Positions 1 to 8,811 of a stretch of 36,158 nt of DNA are shown in pieces; within the stretch, counting starts at the first letter, position 1, and each line of letters begins with the position of its first letter. The DNA is from JBFAPK01 sp040676675 (GTDB lineage Bacteria > Actinomycetota > Actinomycetes > Mycobacteriales > Micromonosporaceae). The notes below the pieces were generated by a model that worked only from the letters and a program-made list of their open reading frames with translations, searched no databases and was not told where the DNA came from. Location: assembly GCF_040676675.1 (NCBI RefSeq), contig NZ_JBFAPK010000060.1, positions 1 through 36,158 of the forward strand, given 5' to 3'. A program made the position numbers and the translations under genes.

Positions 1-1
1 T

Positions 2-25
2 GACCTGGTCCACGACGCCTGGTGA
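2..25 (+). CDS. C-terminal end of an upstream gene (partial)
   Basis: Reading frame 2 is open from the window edge and closes with TGA at 23-25, giving the last residues DLVHDAW. A strong intrinsic terminator starts 24 bases later, which is what one expects after a gene end. Too little protein is visible to assign a family. The call rests on the terminator context and the absence of any other gene for it to serve. Confidence 0.4.
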   Translation, partial: DLVHDAW

Positions 26-48
26 CCACCGAGCCAACAGAACTGACC

Positions 49-95
49 GGCCCGGGCCGGGTTCCCCACCGCGGGGAACCCGGCCCGGGCCTTTT
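49..95 (+). terminator. Strong intrinsic terminator after the upstream gene
   Basis: A perfect 19-bp stem (49-67 with 73-91) and a 5-base loop (68-72) are followed by TTTT at 92-95. This is one of the cleanest rho-independent terminators in the window. It would end the transcript of the gene that finishes at 25. Confidence 0.85.
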
Positions 96-300
96 GCGCG
101 CGTGCGACCGGCCCTCGATCGACGTCCCCGCCGAGGCGGCACCGTACGCCTCGAGTGGGCCGAGTTCGGCCCGAGCCGAGCCGCTACCGGCCACCGCATT
201 TACAATTGTCGTTTCACTCGTTTGACGTGGCCGCGCCGACGGCTCGCCGGTACGGGTCACGTGGATCCACGGCGCGGGCCACGCGGAACTCGACGGGACG
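96..300 (+). other. Leader/promoter region of the GPP34 gene
   Basis: About 205 bases without a convincing gene. The only AT-rich part is around 197-225; it contains the palindrome ACAATTGT (202-209) and TTTACA (199-204), a possible -35 element. I could not pair it with a good -10 hexamer, so the promoter is only likely, not located. Confidence 0.3.
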
Positions 301-993
301 GTGCGCATGCGGGACTCCCTGCCGGAGCAGCTCTATCTTCTGGGGTGCAGGTTGGACGCCGAGCGGTTGCCCGACCGGCACCGGGTCGGGTTGGTGGTAC
401 GCGCGGGTGCCCTGACCGAGCTGCTGCGGTACGGGCGGCTGACCGACGAGTACGGCGCGCCCCGGATCCGCGACGAGCGGCCGGTGGGTGACCCGCTGCT
501 GGACGGCATCCTGGGGGAGTTGCTCGTCAGCGGCCGGTGGAGTTGGCGGCGCTGGATCGACCTGCACTGGTCGCAGACGCTGGCGGCGGTGCAGGAGCGG
601 CTGCGCGCCGACGGGGTGATCACGGTACGACGCCGGCCGCTGCTGGCGGACCGGATCGCGGTGGCGGACCGGCAGGCGGTGGAGCTGCTGCGCCGGCGCG
701 TGGTGGCGGTGCTCGGCGGGGCGGCGAACGTCCCGGCTGACGCCGCGTCACCGGGGGTGAGCGGCGAGGCCGCGGCACCGGGCCCGGGGGGCGAGGGCGC
801 TCACGCCGAGGTGGGAGTGACGCTGGCGCTGGCGGCGTTGAGCGGCGCCGGGGAGCTGCGTACGGTTCTGTCGCGGCGGGAGCGCTGGGCGTACCGGGGG
901 CGGATCCGGGAGCTGATCGGTCAGGTCGGTCCGCCGGCGCGGGCGCTGCGCAAGGAGATCGTGCTGCTCAACGCGGCGCGCGGCGGGGCGTGA
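301..993 (+). CDS. GPP34/GOLPH3-like phosphoprotein family protein
   Basis: A 230-residue soluble protein with the features of the GPP34 (GOLPH3/Vps74) fold common in actinomycetes. It opens with SLPEQLYLLGCR, followed by a short strand and helix that carry GALTELLRYGRL. An R-rich WSWRRWIDLHW segment lies near residues 80-90, and LRADGVI.VRRRPLL.DR follows. Eukaryotic members bind phosphatidylinositol-4-phosphate; the bacterial role is unknown, so no function is inferred. The start is GTG at 301, with an in-frame ATG at 307 as the alternative; GACGGGA just upstream could serve as ribosome site. An alanine/glycine-rich insertion at about residues 145-165 looks like a disordered linker. It stands alone, with a 357-base gap after it. 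Confidence 0.8.
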   Translation: MRMRDSLPEQLYLLGCRLDAERLPDRHRVGLVVRAGALTELLRYGRLTDEYGAPRIRDERPVGDPLLDGILGELLVSGRWSWRRWIDLHWSQTLAAVQERLRADGVITVRRRPLLADRIAVADRQAVELLRRRVVAVLGGAANVPADAASPGVSGEAAAPGPGGEGAHAEVGVTLALAALSGAGELRTVLSRRERWAYRGRIRELIGQVGPPARALRKEIVLLNAARGGA

Positions 994-1350
994 CCCGCAC
1001 GGATACCTCCGATGATGCCGGCCGGTTCGTTGCCTGCGCGTGAGGGCCTGCCGTCGACGGCGACCTTTCCGTCGGCCCCTCGATCCCGCTGCTGAGCGGT
1101 TGATACGCCGGACGTGCCCTTTCGTCGTGCCCGCCGACGATCGTCGATGGCGAGCCTTGACGGCGCGATACATCCGATGTTAACTCCGTATCACAGATGT
1201 GAGTCGATGGTTATCTCGACGTAGTCGCGAGGGTGCGGCACGCGTTCGGCTGGGGGATCTGCCCCGGCACGCGAGCCGGGCACCGTAACCGCCGGTGATC
1301 GTTCACAGCTGGCCGACGGCAGCACAGCGGTGCGAAGGGAGTACCGACCG
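994..1350. other. Intergenic region upstream of the secreted glycosidase
   Basis: 357 bases without a supported gene. It holds TTGACG at 1157-1162 with TTAACT at 1180-1185, a poor candidate promoter with 17-base spacing. A small inverted repeat TCACA-GA-TGTGA (1191-1202) follows, about 150 bases before the glycosidase start. The stretch 1157-1230 is visibly less GC-rich than its surroundings, so the promoter and operator of the secreted enzyme probably lie there. Confidence 0.35.
1191..1202. promoter_or_regulatory. Small inverted repeat, possible operator of the glycosidase gene
   Basis: TCACAGATGTGA is a perfect 5-2-5 inverted repeat just downstream of the weak candidate promoter at 1157-1185. 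Sugar-hydrolase genes in actinomycetes often carry such operators for repressors. No regulator gene is adjacent, so this is only a candidate. Confidence 0.25.
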
Positions 1351-4104
1351 ATGAGGTACAGACGTCTCGCGGCAGCCCTCCTACTGGTCACGGGCCTGGC
1401 GGTGGCCGACGCCCAGGTCGCCCAGGCGGCCCCCGGCGACCAGGCGTTCAACTCGGCGACCGGGGCGCTGAACGTGAACTACGCGGGATACCTGAGCAAG
1501 CACGACGTCGTCTACAACCGGCCGAACACCAACCCGGACTACGGGCTGACCGTGGGCAACGGCCGGGTCGGCGCGATGGTCTGGAACAACAACGGGCTGA
1601 CCATGCAGGTCTCCAACGTCGACGGCGCCGAGCAGAGCGCGTACGCCGCCGGCCTGGTCAACCTCTACTCGAACCCGGGCATGGACACCGGCTACTCGTC
1701 GTACCAGCAGCGGCTGTCGCTCTACGACGGCACGCTGACCACGAAGTACGACTCGAACCGGACCGTCACCATCATGGGTTCGCCCAACTCCGAGGTGCTC
1801 GGCATCCACGTCGACGACACCCGGGGCAACGTCTCCAGCGTGGCCCTCGAACTGAGCCTCTGGGACCTCAACTCGGTGACCAACGTGGCCGACGTACCGA
1901 ACCTCGACACCTGGCGGACCTCCTCCACCTTCGCCGACTCGACCGGCATCGGCATCAGCCGGGGCCAGGCCGATCCGAACCGGTTCGGGTACACGATGGC
2001 GGCGACCGTCGAGGGCGCCAGCTACACCGCGCAGACGGTGAACTCCACCCGGGTACGCCTGAACATCACGCCCTCGTCGAGCTACACCATCTGGCTCGCG
2101 GTCGCCAGCCGGATCAACGCCCCGGGCAACAACTCCGTCGACCAGGCCCGGACGTTGCTGAACAGCGCGAAGAGCACGGGCTACGCCACCACGCTCAACA
2201 ACTTCCGCAACTGGTGGCACGCCTTCTGGGCCAGGTCGTTCGTGCAGTACTCCAACGCCACCGGCGACGCCGACTACGTGGAGAACGTCTACTACCTCAG
2301 CACGTACATGATCGCGGCCGGCGGGTACGGCAACTACCCGTTCCACTTCATCAACGGCGTGTTCCGGGCCACCGCGGACAACACCAAGTGGAGCAACGCC
2401 TACTGGTACTGGAACCAGCGCGACGTCTACAACTCGTTCCTGGCCAGCAACCACGCCGACCTGATGAACGGGTTCAACCGGCTCTACAGCCGCAACTTCA
2501 ACGCGTTGAAGTCCTACACCCAGACCCGCTACGGCATTGACGGCATCTGGGTACCCGAGACGATGGGCTGGGACGGCAACGCCCGCGGGACGGTCAACAG
2601 CGAGTACACGCAGGACATCTACTCCACCGGCACCGAGGCCGCGTACAACATGTACCTGCAGTACCGCTACACCAACGACAGCGCCTACCTGAGCGGGACC
2701 GCGTACCCGTTCATGCGCGAGGTGGTGAAGTTCTACGCGAAGAAGTTCTCGTTCGACTCCGCCACCGGCAAGTACTACATGGCCACGTCGAACGCCCACG
2801 AGACGTACTGGGACGTGCGCAACGCGATCACCGACCTGGCCGCGGTGCGGCTGCTCTTCCCGATCGCCATCGCCACCAGCCAGAGCCTCGGGCTCGACGC
2901 CGGCCTGCGCGCGGAGTGGCAGAACGTGCTGAACAACCTGGTCGCGTACCCGACCGACGGGCAGCGGTACCTGCCGCACCAGCCGCCGATCGCGCAGACC
3001 CGCAACGGCGAGAACGTCGCCGCCGAGCTGATCTGGCCGTACGACCTGACCGGCATCGGCGCCCCGGACCAGGCGATGGCGGCCGCCACCTGGAACGCCC
3101 GGCCGTTCCCGTACGGCAACGTCTGGGCGAACGACGCGATCCAGGCGGCCCGGCTGGGCCTGGGCGACCAGACGTTCCAGGGCCTGAAGACGATGCTGCA
3201 GAAGTACCAGAACTACCCGAACGGCTTCACCAGCAACACCAACGGCGTCTTCGAGTACCACGGGGTCAACCTGGCCGCGCTCAACGAGTCGCTGCTGCAG
3301 TCGTACAACGACAAGATCCGCGTCTTCCCGGCGGTGCCCGGCGACAGCAGCTTCAACACGAAGTTCACCCTGCTGGCCAAGGACGGCTTCCAGGTCAGTT
3401 CGGAGCGCGAGGCGGGTGAGATCAAGTACGTCGGGGTGAAGAGCCTGCACGGCAAGACGGCGCGGGTGGTGAACCCGTGGGGCACCCAGCAGGTGCGGGT
3501 CCGGCGGGTGTCGGACAACGCGGTCCTGCTGACCAGTTCCAGCGCCGAGTTCACCTTCGCCACGGCCGCCAACACGGTCTACGTGGTGGAGCGCACGGCC
3601 AAGCCGCTCAGCGCGTACGCCTCGACCCAGCTGACCGGTACGGCGAACCAGGGCCCGAAGAGCCTCGCCGGCACCTCCTCGCGGCTGGGGATCGCGGCCG
3701 GCGGCACCGCCACGACCGTCAGCCTGCGGTCGCACGCCAACAACCTGCTGGTGGCCGCCGACAACGCCGGGGCCGCGCCGCTGATCGCGAAGAACCAGGC
3801 GATCGGTTCGTGGGAGCAGTTCGAGCAGATCGATGTGGGCAACGGCAACATCGCGCTGCGGGCCCGGGTGAACGGGAAGATCGTGAGCGCGGACAACGCG
3901 GGCGCCGCGCCGCTGATCGCCAACCGCGACTCGGTCGGCCCGTGGGAGACGTTCCGGCTGGTCCGCAACGGTGACGGCAGCATCGCGCTGCTCGCCCAGG
4001 CGAACAACAAGTACGTCTGCGCCGACAACGGCGGGGCCGCCCCGCTGATCGCGAACCGGGACGCGGTCGGCCCGTGGGAGTCCTTCGACGTGATCAACAG
4101 CTGA
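1351..4104 (+). CDS. Secreted six-hairpin glycosidase-like protein with C-terminal fascin-like beta-trefoil
   Basis: A 917-residue exported protein. The start is ATG 1351, because AAGGGAG lies 9 bases upstream; the in-frame GTG at 1330 has no such site. Residues 1-27 are a Sec signal peptide (MRYRR, hydrophobic core, cleavage after AQA or AQAA). Residues of about 45-280 resemble the N-terminal beta-sandwich of GH95-type or DUF5703 proteins (DYGLTVGNGRVGAMVW). About 290-740 is a helical, aromatic-rich region fitting an (alpha/alpha)6 toroid (YWYWNQRDVYNSF, GIWVPETMGWDG). Residues of about 790-917 contain three repeats of roughly 43 residues ending in ADN.GAAPLIA....GPWE.F, a fascin-like trefoil that probably binds carbohydrate. 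Substrate is unknown; an alpha-L-fucosidase-like or related glycan activity is the best family guess. It probably acts outside the cell. Confidence 0.75.
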   Translation: MRYRRLAAALLLVTGLAVADAQVAQAAPGDQAFNSATGALNVNYAGYLSKHDVVYNRPNTNPDYGLTVGNGRVGAMVWNNNGLTMQVSNVDGAEQSAYAAGLVNLYSNPGMDTGYSSYQQRLSLYDGTLTTKYDSNRTVTIMGSPNSEVLGIHVDDTRGNVSSVALELSLWDLNSVTNVADVPNLDTWRTSSTFADSTGIGISRGQADPNRFGYTMAATVEGASYTAQTVNSTRVRLNITPSSSYTIWLAVASRINAPGNNSVDQARTLLNSAKSTGYATTLNNFRNWWHAFWARSFVQYSNATGDADYVENVYYLSTYMIAAGGYGNYPFHFINGVFRATADNTKWSNAYWYWNQRDVYNSFLASNHADLMNGFNRLYSRNFNALKSYTQTRYGIDGIWVPETMGWDGNARGTVNSEYTQDIYSTGTEAAYNMYLQYRYTNDSAYLSGTAYPFMREVVKFYAKKFSFDSATGKYYMATSNAHETYWDVRNAITDLAAVRLLFPIAIATSQSLGLDAGLRAEWQNVLNNLVAYPTDGQRYLPHQPPIAQTRNGENVAAELIWPYDLTGIGAPDQAMAAATWNARPFPYGNVWANDAIQAARLGLGDQTFQGLKTMLQKYQNYPNGFTSNTNGVFEYHGVNLAALNESLLQSYNDKIRVFPAVPGDSSFNTKFTLLAKDGFQVSSEREAGEIKYVGVKSLHGKTARVVNPWGTQQVRVRRVSDNAVLLTSSSAEFTFATAANTVYVVERTAKPLSAYASTQLTGTANQGPKSLAGTSSRLGIAAGGTATTVSLRSHANNLLVAADNAGAAPLIAKNQAIGSWEQFEQIDVGNGNIALRARVNGKIVSADNAGAAPLIANRDSVGPWETFRLVRNGDGSIALLAQANNKYVCADNGGAAPLIANRDAVGPWESFDVINS

Positions 4105-4196
4105 TCGTCCGCCCGGTGGGTGCCGGCCCGTAGCCTCTTCCCCGCTCGGGCCGGTACCCATCCACCCCGGCCGCCGCCACGGGCGGCCACGGATCG

Positions 4197-4229
4197 CGGA
4201 GGCGCCGGTACGCCGACCCGGCGCCTCCG
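4197..4229. terminator. Bidirectional terminator hairpin between convergent genes
   Basis: A perfect 12-bp stem (4197-4208 with 4218-4229) and 9-base loop sit between the glycosidase stop and the ABC-exporter stop. On the plus strand the hairpin is followed by the T-rich GTTCCGTTTCGT. It can serve both convergent transcripts. Confidence 0.7.
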
Positions 4230-4239
4230 TTCCGTTTCG

Positions 4240-6267
4240 TCAGCGGGTGCGGGGGATGGGACCGGCGGGCACCGGCGTGGGCGCGCCGACCGGGTCCACG
4301 TCGACCACCGGCTGGGTGAACTGGGCGTGGTAGAGGCGGTGGTACGCCCCCTCGGCCGCGAGCAGGGCGTCGTGCGTGCCCTGCTCGACGATGCGGCCGT
4401 TCTCCATCACCAGGATCAGGTCGGCGTCCCGGATGGTCGACAGCCGGTGGGCGATCACGAAGCTGGTCCGGTCGGAGCGCAGCGCCGCCATCGCCCGCTG
4501 GAGCAGCACCTCGGTGCGGGTGTCGACGGAGCTGGTCGCCTCGTCCAGGATCAGCAGCGACGGGTCGGACAGGAACGCCCGGGCGATGGTGATCAGCTGT
4601 TTCTCGCCCGCGCTGACGTTGCTCCCCTCCTCGTCGATGACGGTGTCGTACCCGTCGGGCAGGCTGCGGACGAACCGGTCGACGAAGGTCGCCCGGGCCG
4701 CCGCCAGGATCTGCTCCTCGGTCGCCTCCGGATTGCCGTAGGCGATGTTGTCGCGGATGGTGCCGCCGAACAGCCAGGTGTCCTGCAGCACCATGCCGAT
4801 CCGGCCGCGCAGTTCGGCCCGGGGCAGCGCGGTGATGTCGACCCCGTCGAGGGTGATCCGTCCGGCGTCCAGCTCGTAGAAGCGCATGACCAGGTTGACC
4901 AGGGTGGTCTTGCCGGCGCCGGTCGGGCCGACGATCGCCACCGTGTGGCCCGGCTCCGCCACCAGCGACAGGTCCTCGATCAGCGGCTTCTCCGGGGTGT
5001 ACCGGAAGGAGACGTGCTCGAACTCGACCCGGCCGTGCCGCTCGGTGATCCGGGCCGGCTCGGCCGGGTCCGGGGTCTGCTCGTCGGCGTCGAGGACCGC
5101 GAAGACCCGCTCGGCCGACGCGACGCCGGACTGCAACAGGTTCGCCATCGAGGCGACCTGGGTCAGCGGCTGGGTGAACTGGCGGGAGTACTGGATGAAG
5201 GCCTGCACGTCGCCGAGGCTCATCGCGCCGGAGGCCACGCGCAGCCCGCCGACGACGGCGATCACCACGTAGCTCAGGTTCCCGATGAACATCATCGACG
5301 GCATGATGATGCCGGAGATGAACTGCGCGCCGAAGCTCGCCTTGAACAGTTGGTCGTTCTTCTCGGCGAAGGCCGCCTCCACCTCGCGGTGCCGGCCGAA
5401 GACCTTGACCAGCTCGTGCCCGGTGAACGCCTCCTCGATCTGGCTGTTCAACGCGCCGGTGTGTGCCCACTGCGCCATGAACTGCTTCTGCGAGCGCTTG
5501 GCGATCTGCTTGGTGACCAGCACCGACACCGGTACCGCCACCAGGGCGATCACCGCGAGCAGCGGTGAGATGACGAACATGGCGACGAGCACGCCGACCA
5601 CGGTCAGCAGCGAGGTGAGCAGCTGACTGAGGGTCTGCTGCAGGCTCTGCGAGATGTTGTCGATGTCGTTGGTGACCCGGCTCAGCAGCTCGCCGCGGGG
5701 TTGGTTGTCGAAGTACGGCAGCGGCAGCCGGTTGAGCTTGTCCTCGACGTCGGAGCGCAGTCGCAGGATCGTGCGCTGCACCGCGCCGTTGAGGATGTAG
5801 CCCTGCAGCCAGCCGAGCACGCTCGCCACCAGGTACAGGCCGAGCGCGAGCAGCAGGACGTGGCCGAGGCGGGTGAAGTCGATGCCCACGCCCGGCACCA
5901 CGGACATGTGCGCCAGCAGGTCGGCGAAGCCGTCGTTGCCGGCGGCGCGGGCCGCGGCGACCGCCTGGTCCAGGGTGATGCCCGGCGGCAGCTGCTTGCC
6001 GATCACACCGGCGAAGATGATGTCGGTGGCGTGACCGAGGATCTTCGGACCGACGACGCTGAGGCCGACGCTGCCGACCGCGAGCACGACGACGGCCAGC
6101 AGGTGTGCCCGCTGCGGCCGGAGCCGGCCGAGCAGGCGGCGTGCCGACGGGCCGAAGTCCAGCGACTTCTCGGCCGGCATGCCGGCGCCCATCCAGGGCG
6201 GTCCGCCCCCGCGTTGCCCGGCCGCGGGCAGGCGCCGCGGCGCGGCGGTGGTCTTCGTCTCCGTCAT
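4240..6267 (-). CDS. ABC exporter subunit, canonical Walker B/switch, variant signature (fused TMD-NBD)
   Basis: A 675-residue ABC half-transporter of the multidrug/lipid exporter type. After a cytoplasmic Pro/Gly-rich N-terminus (about 1-45) comes a six-helix membrane domain (about 55-385), then an ATPase domain. Walker A GPTGAGKT is at 447-454, Walker B LLILDE at 571-576 with the catalytic Glu, and switch His607 lies in AHRLSTI. The signature reads VSAGEKQ (551-557) rather than LSGGQ. The start is ATG 6267, with GGGGAG five bases upstream. A second ATG at 6324 overlaps the stop of the upstream subunit (ATGA) and would add 19 residues, but has a weaker ribosome site. It pairs with the 6321-8054 protein as a heterodimer. 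Substrate unknown. Confidence 0.9.
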   Translation of the reverse strand: MTETKTTAAPRRLPAAGQRGGGPPWMGAGMPAEKSLDFGPSARRLLGRLRPQRAHLLAVVVLAVGSVGLSVVGPKILGHATDIIFAGVIGKQLPPGITLDQAVAAARAAGNDGFADLLAHMSVVPGVGIDFTRLGHVLLLALGLYLVASVLGWLQGYILNGAVQRTILRLRSDVEDKLNRLPLPYFDNQPRGELLSRVTNDIDNISQSLQQTLSQLLTSLLTVVGVLVAMFVISPLLAVIALVAVPVSVLVTKQIAKRSQKQFMAQWAHTGALNSQIEEAFTGHELVKVFGRHREVEAAFAEKNDQLFKASFGAQFISGIIMPSMMFIGNLSYVVIAVVGGLRVASGAMSLGDVQAFIQYSRQFTQPLTQVASMANLLQSGVASAERVFAVLDADEQTPDPAEPARITERHGRVEFEHVSFRYTPEKPLIEDLSLVAEPGHTVAIVGPTGAGKTTLVNLVMRFYELDAGRITLDGVDITALPRAELRGRIGMVLQDTWLFGGTIRDNIAYGNPEATEEQILAAARATFVDRFVRSLPDGYDTVIDEEGSNVSAGEKQLITIARAFLSDPSLLILDEATSSVDTRTEVLLQRAMAALRSDRTSFVIAHRLSTIRDADLILVMENGRIVEQGTHDALLAAEGAYHRLYHAQFTQPVVDVDPVGAPTPVPAGPIPRTR

Positions 6268-6320
6268 CGCTGCTCCCCGTGTCTGGTCCGGTACCGCCCG
6301 GTCGCTCGTGCCGTGGCCGC

Positions 6321-8054
6321 TCATGCCATCGCCGCCTCGGTGAGCTGGGACGCCACGATCTCGGCGTACGTGGGGCAGCTTTCCAGCAGCTCCGCGTGGC
6401 GCCCGATGCCGACGACCGCCCCGTCGTCGAGCACGATGATCTGGTCCGCGTTCATGATCGTCGAGACCCGCTGGGCCACGATCAGTACCGCCGCGTCCGC
6501 GACGACCGGGCGCAGGGCGGCGCGCAGCCGGGCGTCGGTACCGAGGTCGAGCGCGGAGAACGAGTCGTCGAAGAGGTAGATCTCCGGTCGCCGTACCAGG
6601 GCACGGGCGATCGCGAGGCGCTGGCGCTGGCCGCCGGAGACGTTGGTGCCGCCCTGGGCGATCGGGGACTGCAGCCCCTCGGGCATCTGCTCGACGAAGT
6701 CGCGGGCCTGGGCGATCTCCAGGAACTGCCACAGTTCCTCGTCGGTGGCGTCCGGGTTGCCGTAGCGCAGGTTGCTGGCGACCGTGCCGGAGAAGAGGTA
6801 CGGCCGTTGCGGCACCAGGCCGATCTTGCTCCAGAGCAGGTCCGGGTCGAGTTCGCGTACGTCCACCCCGTCGACCAGCACGGCTCCGCCGGTGGCGTCG
6901 AAGAGCCGCGGGATCAGCGAGAGCAGGGTGGTCTTGCCCGCACCGGTGCTACCGATGATCGCCGTGGTCTGCCCGGCGCGGGCCCGGAACGAGATGTCCC
7001 GCAGCACCGGCGCGGCGGCGCCCGGGTACTGGAAGTGCACGTTGCGCAGTTCCAACTCGCCGTGCAGGGGCGCCTCGGTCATCCCCTCGGCGGGCGGGAC
7101 CACCGAGGGCTCGGTCTCCAGCACCTCGACGATCCGCTCGGAGCAGACCGCCGCGCGCGGCACCATGATCAGCATGAAGGTCGCCATCATGACGGACATC
7201 AGGATCTGCATGAGGTAGCTCAGGAAGGCGGTCAGCGCGCCGATCTGGATCTGTCCCTGGTCGACCCGGCCCGCGCCGAACCAGAGCACCGCCACGCTGG
7301 AGGCGTTGAGCACCAGCATGACGACCGGGAAGATCAGCGCCATCAGCCGGCCGGTGTACAGGGCCGCCTCGGTCAGCTCCGTGTTCGCCTTGGCGAAGCG
7401 CCTGGTCTCGTACGGTTCCCGGACGAACGCCCGGACCACCCGGATGCCGGCGATCTGCTCGCGCAGCACCCGGTTGACGGTGTCGATGCGGGTCTGCATC
7501 CGCCGGAACCCGGGCACCATCCGGCGGATGACCAGGCCGATCGCGAGCGCCAGCGCGGGCACGCTGACCAGCATCAGCCAGGAGAGTCCGACGTCCTCGC
7601 GCAGCGCCATCACCACGCCGCCGACGCACATGATCGGCGCGGCGACGAGCATGGTGCAGGTCATCACGACGAGCATCTGCACCTGTTGCACGTCGTTGGT
7701 GTTGCGGGTGATCAGCGAGGGGGCGCCGAACTGGCCGACCTCGCGGGCGGAGAAGCCGACGACCCGGTGGAAGATCGCGGAGCGTACGTCGCGGCCGAAG
7801 CCCATGGCGGTACGGGCGCCCAGGTAGACCGCGGCGATGGAGCAGGCGATCTGCACCGCGCTGACCAGCAGCATCCAGCCGCCCGTACGCACGATGTAGC
7901 CGGTGTCACCGCGGGCGATGCCCTGGTCGATGATGTCGGCGTTGAGGCTCGGCAGGTAGAGCGAGGCCATCGTGCCGACCAGTTGGAGCAGCACCACGGC
8001 TGTCAACGGGCCGCGGTAGTTCCGCAGGTAGGTGCGTAAGAGTCGGGTCAGCAT
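6321..8054 (-). CDS. ABC exporter subunit with degenerate catalytic site (fused TMD-NBD)
   Basis: A 577-residue partner half-transporter. The membrane domain occupies about 1-310, with helices near 15-35, 58-82, 130-150, 158-178, 240-262 and 272-298. ATPase motifs are Walker A GSTGAGKT (368-375) and the canonical signature VSGGQRQ (472-478). Walker B ends FDD (495-497), with Asp in place of the catalytic Glu, and the switch is Gln528 in VAQRVST instead of His. This matches the degenerate half of known heterodimeric exporters such as TM287/288, and its partner carries the variant signature, as expected for a degenerate composite site. The start is ATG 8054, with GGGGGA upstream; it overlaps the tetR stop by 7 bases, so translation is coupled. 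Confidence 0.9.
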   Translation of the reverse strand: MLTRLLRTYLRNYRGPLTAVVLLQLVGTMASLYLPSLNADIIDQGIARGDTGYIVRTGGWMLLVSAVQIACSIAAVYLGARTAMGFGRDVRSAIFHRVVGFSAREVGQFGAPSLITRNTNDVQQVQMLVVMTCTMLVAAPIMCVGGVVMALREDVGLSWLMLVSVPALALAIGLVIRRMVPGFRRMQTRIDTVNRVLREQIAGIRVVRAFVREPYETRRFAKANTELTEAALYTGRLMALIFPVVMLVLNASSVAVLWFGAGRVDQGQIQIGALTAFLSYLMQILMSVMMATFMLIMVPRAAVCSERIVEVLETEPSVVPPAEGMTEAPLHGELELRNVHFQYPGAAAPVLRDISFRARAGQTTAIIGSTGAGKTTLLSLIPRLFDATGGAVLVDGVDVRELDPDLLWSKIGLVPQRPYLFSGTVASNLRYGNPDATDEELWQFLEIAQARDFVEQMPEGLQSPIAQGGTNVSGGQRQRLAIARALVRRPEIYLFDDSFSALDLGTDARLRAALRPVVADAAVLIVAQRVSTIMNADQIIVLDDGAVVGIGRHAELLESCPTYAEIVASQLTEAAMA

Positions 8055-8785
8055 CGAGAGTCCCCCGATTCGGATGGGTCGGTCTCGCCGGTCTGGCGGA
8101 GTTCGTGGTCGGACTGGTCCGGGTGGTCGTGTCGTACGCCGTCGAGCAGCACCGCGACGATGCCCTCCGGGGTGAGCAGGCCGCCCTCGGTGAGCAGCGG
8201 GTGCGAGGCGGAGAACATCAACATCCGCAGCAGCCGGGCCACCTCGTCGAGGGGGTAGCGGAACAGGTCGCGGTCGGGCTCCAGCAGCCGCATGGTCTCG
8301 GCGTGGATCTTCTCGTTCGTCTCCCGGCTGGCGGCCCGGGCCGCGTCCACGTTCTTCGGCGGGCCGTGCATCCGGACCGCGATGAGCAGGTTGACGACCA
8401 TGATCAGCCGCCGCTGCATGATGCTGGTGAGCGCGGTCAGGCGTTCGCGCAGCGGGAGGGTGAGATCCACCCGGGCGATCTCGGCCAGCGTGGGGGCGGG
8501 GTCGAGGGCGGCCTCGACCGCCGCCTGGATCAGCGACTCCTTGTCCGGGAAGACCCGGAAGATGGTGCCCTCGGCGACGCCGGCGGCCTCGGCGATCTGC
8601 CGCGTGGTCACCTTGGTCCCGTGCGCGCTGACCAGCGGCAGCGTGGCGGCGATCAGCGCCGCCCGGCGCTGGTCGGGCGGCAGCGGGCGGGCCCGTCCGC
8701 CGCCGGAGGGCGCGGCCGCCGGCCCGGTCGGGTCGTCGTCGGATGGTGTCTCGTGCACGGCGGGAACAGTAACTGAGTGAGTCAC
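8048..8785 (-). CDS. TetR-family transcriptional repressor of the adjacent ABC exporter
   Basis: A 245-residue regulator. An N-terminal disordered stretch (1-35) precedes a TetR DNA-binding domain at about 38-90, with the helix-turn-helix TTRQIAEAAGVAEGTIFRVF and DKESLI after it. The rest is the variable ligand and dimer domain. It is the first gene of the tetR-ABC-ABC operon and overlaps the next gene by 7 bases, so it most likely represses the exporter and itself and responds to a transported compound. The GTG at 8785 lies inside a perfect palindromic operator (8774-8792) and lacks a ribosome site, which suggests a leaderless message. GTG 8758 is an alternative start. The ligand cannot be told from sequence. 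Confidence 0.88.
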   Translation of the reverse strand: MTHSVTVPAVHETPSDDDPTGPAAAPSGGGRARPLPPDQRRAALIAATLPLVSAHGTKVTTRQIAEAAGVAEGTIFRVFPDKESLIQAAVEAALDPAPTLAEIARVDLTLPLRERLTALTSIMQRRLIMVVNLLIAVRMHGPPKNVDAARAASRETNEKIHAETMRLLEPDRDLFRYPLDEVARLLRMLMFSASHPLLTEGGLLTPEGIVAVLLDGVRHDHPDQSDHELRQTGETDPSESGDSRC

Positions 8786-8792
8786 TCACTCA
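8774..8792. promoter_or_regulatory. 19-bp palindromic TetR operator over the tetR start
   Basis: TGAGTGAGTCACTCACTCA is a perfect 9-1-9 palindrome covering the GTG start of tetR at 8785. Palindromes of this size in front of a tetR-transporter operon are typical self-repression sites. Binding here would block initiation of the whole operon. Confidence 0.75.
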
Positions 8793-8811
8793 CAAACGAA
8801 TTTCCGATGTT

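Noticed and set aside
1381..4161. 926-codon open frame antisense to the secreted glycosidase
   Set aside because: Val/Arg/Gly-rich antisense shadow; the plus strand has signal peptide, domains and ribosome site.
4240..6732. Longer N-terminus for the ABC subunit starting upstream of 6267
   Set aside because: It overlaps the NBD of the upstream subunit by 400 bases and the added residues are shadow sequence; ATG 6267 has a strong ribosome site.
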